Positions 61,240-64,000 of a stretch of 64,000 bases of DNA are shown one piece after another; the first letter of the stretch is position 1; the number at the start of each line of letters is the position of its first letter. Source of the stretch: Microvelia longipes (Eukaryota > Arthropoda > Insecta > Hemiptera > Veliidae); NCBI GenBank assembly GCA_018340805.1, contig JACMZG010001870.1, positions 17,865,780 to 17,929,779 on the forward strand, written 5' to 3'. The position numbers and the translations under genes were made by a program. The notes beneath the pieces were generated by a model, which saw only the letters and a program-made list of their open reading frames with translations, was not told where the DNA came from and made no database searches.

Positions 61240-62078
61240 TTTGAATCCTGGTGCAAAAATCAATCTTCAGGTCTAGTTGTGCTATCCGATTTTTTTGTAA
61301 TTAACCTGCTGTAATGATTTAGAAAACAAATCGGGTTCGGGTGCGTCGCATTTGCTACGCATCGGATTTGCTACGCTCATACTCTTTACTTCGGACTCAC
61401 TTCGCTAGTCCGCAGATTATAAAATTCGTCAAATTTATTCTGCTACACTTCTCCGTACTCCCTTCACTCGTCCTCATATAGTAAATACATCCTTTTCATT
61501 CCCAGCGGTCACCCATGCAGGCAATGTCTACGCACGATTATCATGAACTTTTATGATCCAACATCATTGATATACTTGTCGTATTCAAATGAAATTCGGT
61601 GTATTTATTTATTACGTAATGGTATGGACTTGTACCGAATTTTAAATCAATTAAATTATTTCTCGTTTTTTAACATTTTTTTTTAAAAAGAACTAATGCT
61701 GATAATGAGATGAAACTTAGCTCATATATTATTCTTATTCATGGATACATGCGTGCAAAATCTTACTTCGATCGCATCATTTTTAGAAATTTTGCTGAGT
61801 TATTATTGTGGATTAATGACGTCGTAAAATAATTATTTTTTGAATAGCACAACTAAAGCAATAGAATGATTTTGTACAAAGTTTCACCTCTCTAGCATAA
61901 ATACACTAGGAGCTACCATGATAACAGACAAACACACATGCAGTCAAAAAACTTTGTGAAAACTACTCAGGAGGTCTTAAAAACACCTGAAACAGATAAA
62001 TCTGGTAACGTCCCGGCTTCGGGTTTTTTCGCAAACTCAATACTTACCTATATACCTACAGTATAGATGAGGAAAATT
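61240..62078 (+). mobile_element. family A repeat plus a small inverted fragment at its left
   Basis: The main copy runs from AATCGGGTTCGGGTGCGTC (about 61327) to TATAGATGAGGAAAATTA. 61240-61320 holds the opposite end in reverse orientation (CAGGTCTAGTTGTGCTATCC). Confidence 0.75.
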
Positions 62079-62094
62079 AAAAATCGAAAATTAA

Positions 62095-62235
62095 AAAAAA
62101 ACGTGGAAAAATTGGTTGATCGGTTTGAGATTTGGCACGTGTGTAGTCATATATAAGACCAACATATATGCCAAGTTTCATCAAAGTACAAATTTGATTT
62201 TCATCAAATGACTTGTATATACGTTGTTTTAAAAA
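62095..62235 (-). mobile_element. family A internal fragment, reverse
   Basis: TTGAGATTTGGCACGTGTGT and TATGCCAAGTTTCATC match the middle of family A. Both ends are missing. Confidence 0.65.
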
Positions 62236-62239
62236 ATAA

Positions 62240-63250
62240 AAAAAATCGAAAAATAATCTTATTATGTTGAAATTTTATGATACTTATATTCTGAGGGTGA
62301 AGAAAGCAATTTAAAATATTTTTAGTTCGAAACATTAGCTTTTTTCTATAGTCGCTATTTTTTCCCCGATCTATTACCAGTGAAATAATTTTAGCATAAC
62401 GATGGTACACTTCTATTTTAGATTCCAAGAGATGTATAGATTTTATAACATAAAAAATTTACATTGTTGGCTCAATTATTTGGCAACAAATTATTAAAGA
62501 AAAACATAATAGCTTTTCTTTTTGGGGAAAATAAGAACATAACAAAACATTAAAAAAAGGCTTTCATTGTTAGTATACTTCAAAAAAGTAGCTATTGTAG
62601 CATTCTTCATAAATATGATCTCTCCACAACTTCCTGTACACATAGATCACTCACCACTATTGTGTCAGGACATAGATTAATGTTACTTTTTGACGTCATT
62701 GACCCCCTTTTAACTAAAAAGGTTGTTGACTTACCCTACTCTAAAAGCTTATTTTTTTAACAAATAATGTCTTAAACAATGACTTTTATAATTTTAACTC
62801 TCTTGGAAAAATTGGATTTAATTTTTTCAACATTTTTTTTTATAAAATGCCTTTCAACTCAAAAACCAAAAATTGTTGTGGAAAATGAAAGTTTAATTTA
62901 TTTTACGAACTGAATTTGTTGTTGAAAAGTGGAAAACCTTTTTTTCATAATTTTTTATTAAGTTTACTGTGAGATAAAAATGATAAGGAATTGAGATGAA
63001 GACATTTTTTGTGTAATGTTTATGTCAAAGATAAAAACAATGCTTATAGTGGAATATATATTAGAAAATAAAAAAGGTGAAAAAAATCTAAATGTTACTT
63101 GTAGGAGATAATAATTCATAAGATGAGTCAACACTATGAAACAGTGATTCTAGATTGGGTAATAGGTGAGAAATTTTTATTAGAAAATTTATACTCTAGA
63201 AAAAACAGTTTGTGGTTCTTTAATTATATAACCCCGGTACTGAGAAAAAT
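62240..63250. other. AT-rich DNA, nothing recognised
   Basis: No supported exon or repeat. Confidence 0.45.
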
Positions 63251-63254
63251 ATCA

Positions 63255-63645
63255 AAGTGAATTAAATAATTTAATTCGCCTTGGGTAGATACTGGCTCTA
63301 TTAAGTAAATATCTATGTGAATCAAATATATTTAATTCACCTTGGTTTGATTTTGGCTCTATTATGTAAATATCTAAGCGAATTATATATTTAATTCCCC
63401 TTGGATAGATTCTGGCTCTATTAGGTAAATATCTAGGCGAATCTTGATAGTTAGAATATTTAGTTTTCGTAAGCTTTATTACCAAGAGGTGGCCTTATTT
63501 TAATACATTATTTATGTTATTTAACTCTTGTACAATAATTTGTTAATTTAATAAAGGCATTTCAAAAAATTAAAATATTTAATTCACCTTGGCTAGATAC
63601 TGTCTGGCTCTATTGTTAATATGTCTAGGGTAATCTCTGAAATAA
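63255..63645 (+). repeat. about 60-bp tandem repeat with a detached unit
   Basis: Units marked by TTTAATTCACCTTGG, CTGGCTCTATTA and GTAAATATCTA occur at spacings of 61 and 59 bases over 63255-63455. Another unit is at 63570-63640. The minus-strand frame through them is a repeat artefact. Confidence 0.8.
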
Positions 63646-64000
63646 AAATTTCCCTGGGAATCAGTAGTAATCTAAGTTGGTTTATTTGTTTTTAACAATA
63701 ATTATTCTGTACAATTTAAATCCTGCCAAAAGGCATAAAAAACAGGCTATATGATGACAGGCTGAATATAAGAAGTCATTAAAATTATATTTTAATGACG
63801 TTTACATTTTTTACTAACCGAAGAGCCTTAAACATCTTCTTGTGAAGCGGGGAGTAAAATCAATGAAAATAAAAACATACGGAGTTCAAAACTAGAAAAA
63901 TAATTCTGGCGAAGAGTTCCTTTGGAATATTCTTTGAGATGCTCACCACCTTTTGTTCTTTATCTTGATGAGAAGTTTATCTAATTCCTAGGAGGGTATT

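Noticed and set aside
1..64000. CRISPR array, bacterial operon or phage-type defence system
   Set aside because: Spliced eukaryotic genes dominate and the only regular arrays are contiguous minisatellites without unique spacers.

Overview
This window is eukaryotic nuclear DNA, very AT-rich, with GT-AG introns, long introns and dense interspersed repeats. An arthropod, most likely an insect, is suggested by the CNOT7/Pop2 exons: the stretch SNEECGIRDVWAHNL and the exon that follows read like insect Pop2 proteins as I recall them. Order and species cannot be fixed from sequence alone. There is no sign of bacterial operons, CRISPR arrays or integrated phage.

Layout. (1) About 1.9-6.7 kb, minus strand: four exons of the CCR4-NOT deadenylase subunit CNOT7/Pop2. 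They include the start codon and the first two catalytic residues; the 3' half of the gene lies beyond the left edge. Two more open, well-spliced candidate exons at 9.0 and 10.7 kb stay in frame with it and may encode an N-terminal extension. A 1.1 kb fold-back element sits at 0.7-1.8 kb, downstream of the last exon seen, and a 42-bp minisatellite lies at 11.2 kb. (2) About 15.1-15.5 kb: probable shared promoter between CNOT7 (leftward) and an F-box gene (rightward). (3) 17.3-19.3 kb, plus strand: a complete two-exon F-box/beta-propeller gene of 482 codons, a probable SCF ubiquitin-ligase substrate receptor. (4) 19.3-35.9 kb: mostly AT-rich intergenic DNA with a composite A-B-A'-B' inverted-repeat element (28.05-29.56 kb), a hammerhead-ribozyme-like motif (29.7 kb) and a GC-richer island with a decayed non-LTR reverse transcriptase (30.4-32.1 kb). 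(5) 35.9-36.3 kb, plus strand: first coding exon of a class A (rhodopsin-like) GPCR, from the N-terminus through TM1, TM2 and the start of TM3. The remaining exons were not found and may lie far to the right. (6) 36.3-64 kb: no further gene I can support, consistent with a very large GPCR intron or intergenic DNA, and packed with repeats.

The repeats fall into a few families, named here only for cross-reference. Family A is about 0.75-0.9 kb, with ACTTTTCCTCAT at one end and its complement at the other, and carries GCGAAGC hairpins; one copy has these amplified in tandem. A hAT-like MITE of about 0.3 kb with 8-bp target duplications is nested inside family A. Family B is a fold-back family whose ends begin AATTCTGGCG, including a 291-bp near-perfect palindrome. 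Family C has a period of about 149 bp and ends in (TA)n.

The genes are unrelated in function (mRNA deadenylation, ubiquitin-ligase substrate choice, neuropeptide-type signalling). No multi-gene system is evident. The most unusual material is structural: the composite and near-perfect inverted repeats, the hairpin amplification, the cruciform cluster at 43 kb and the ribozyme-like motif.
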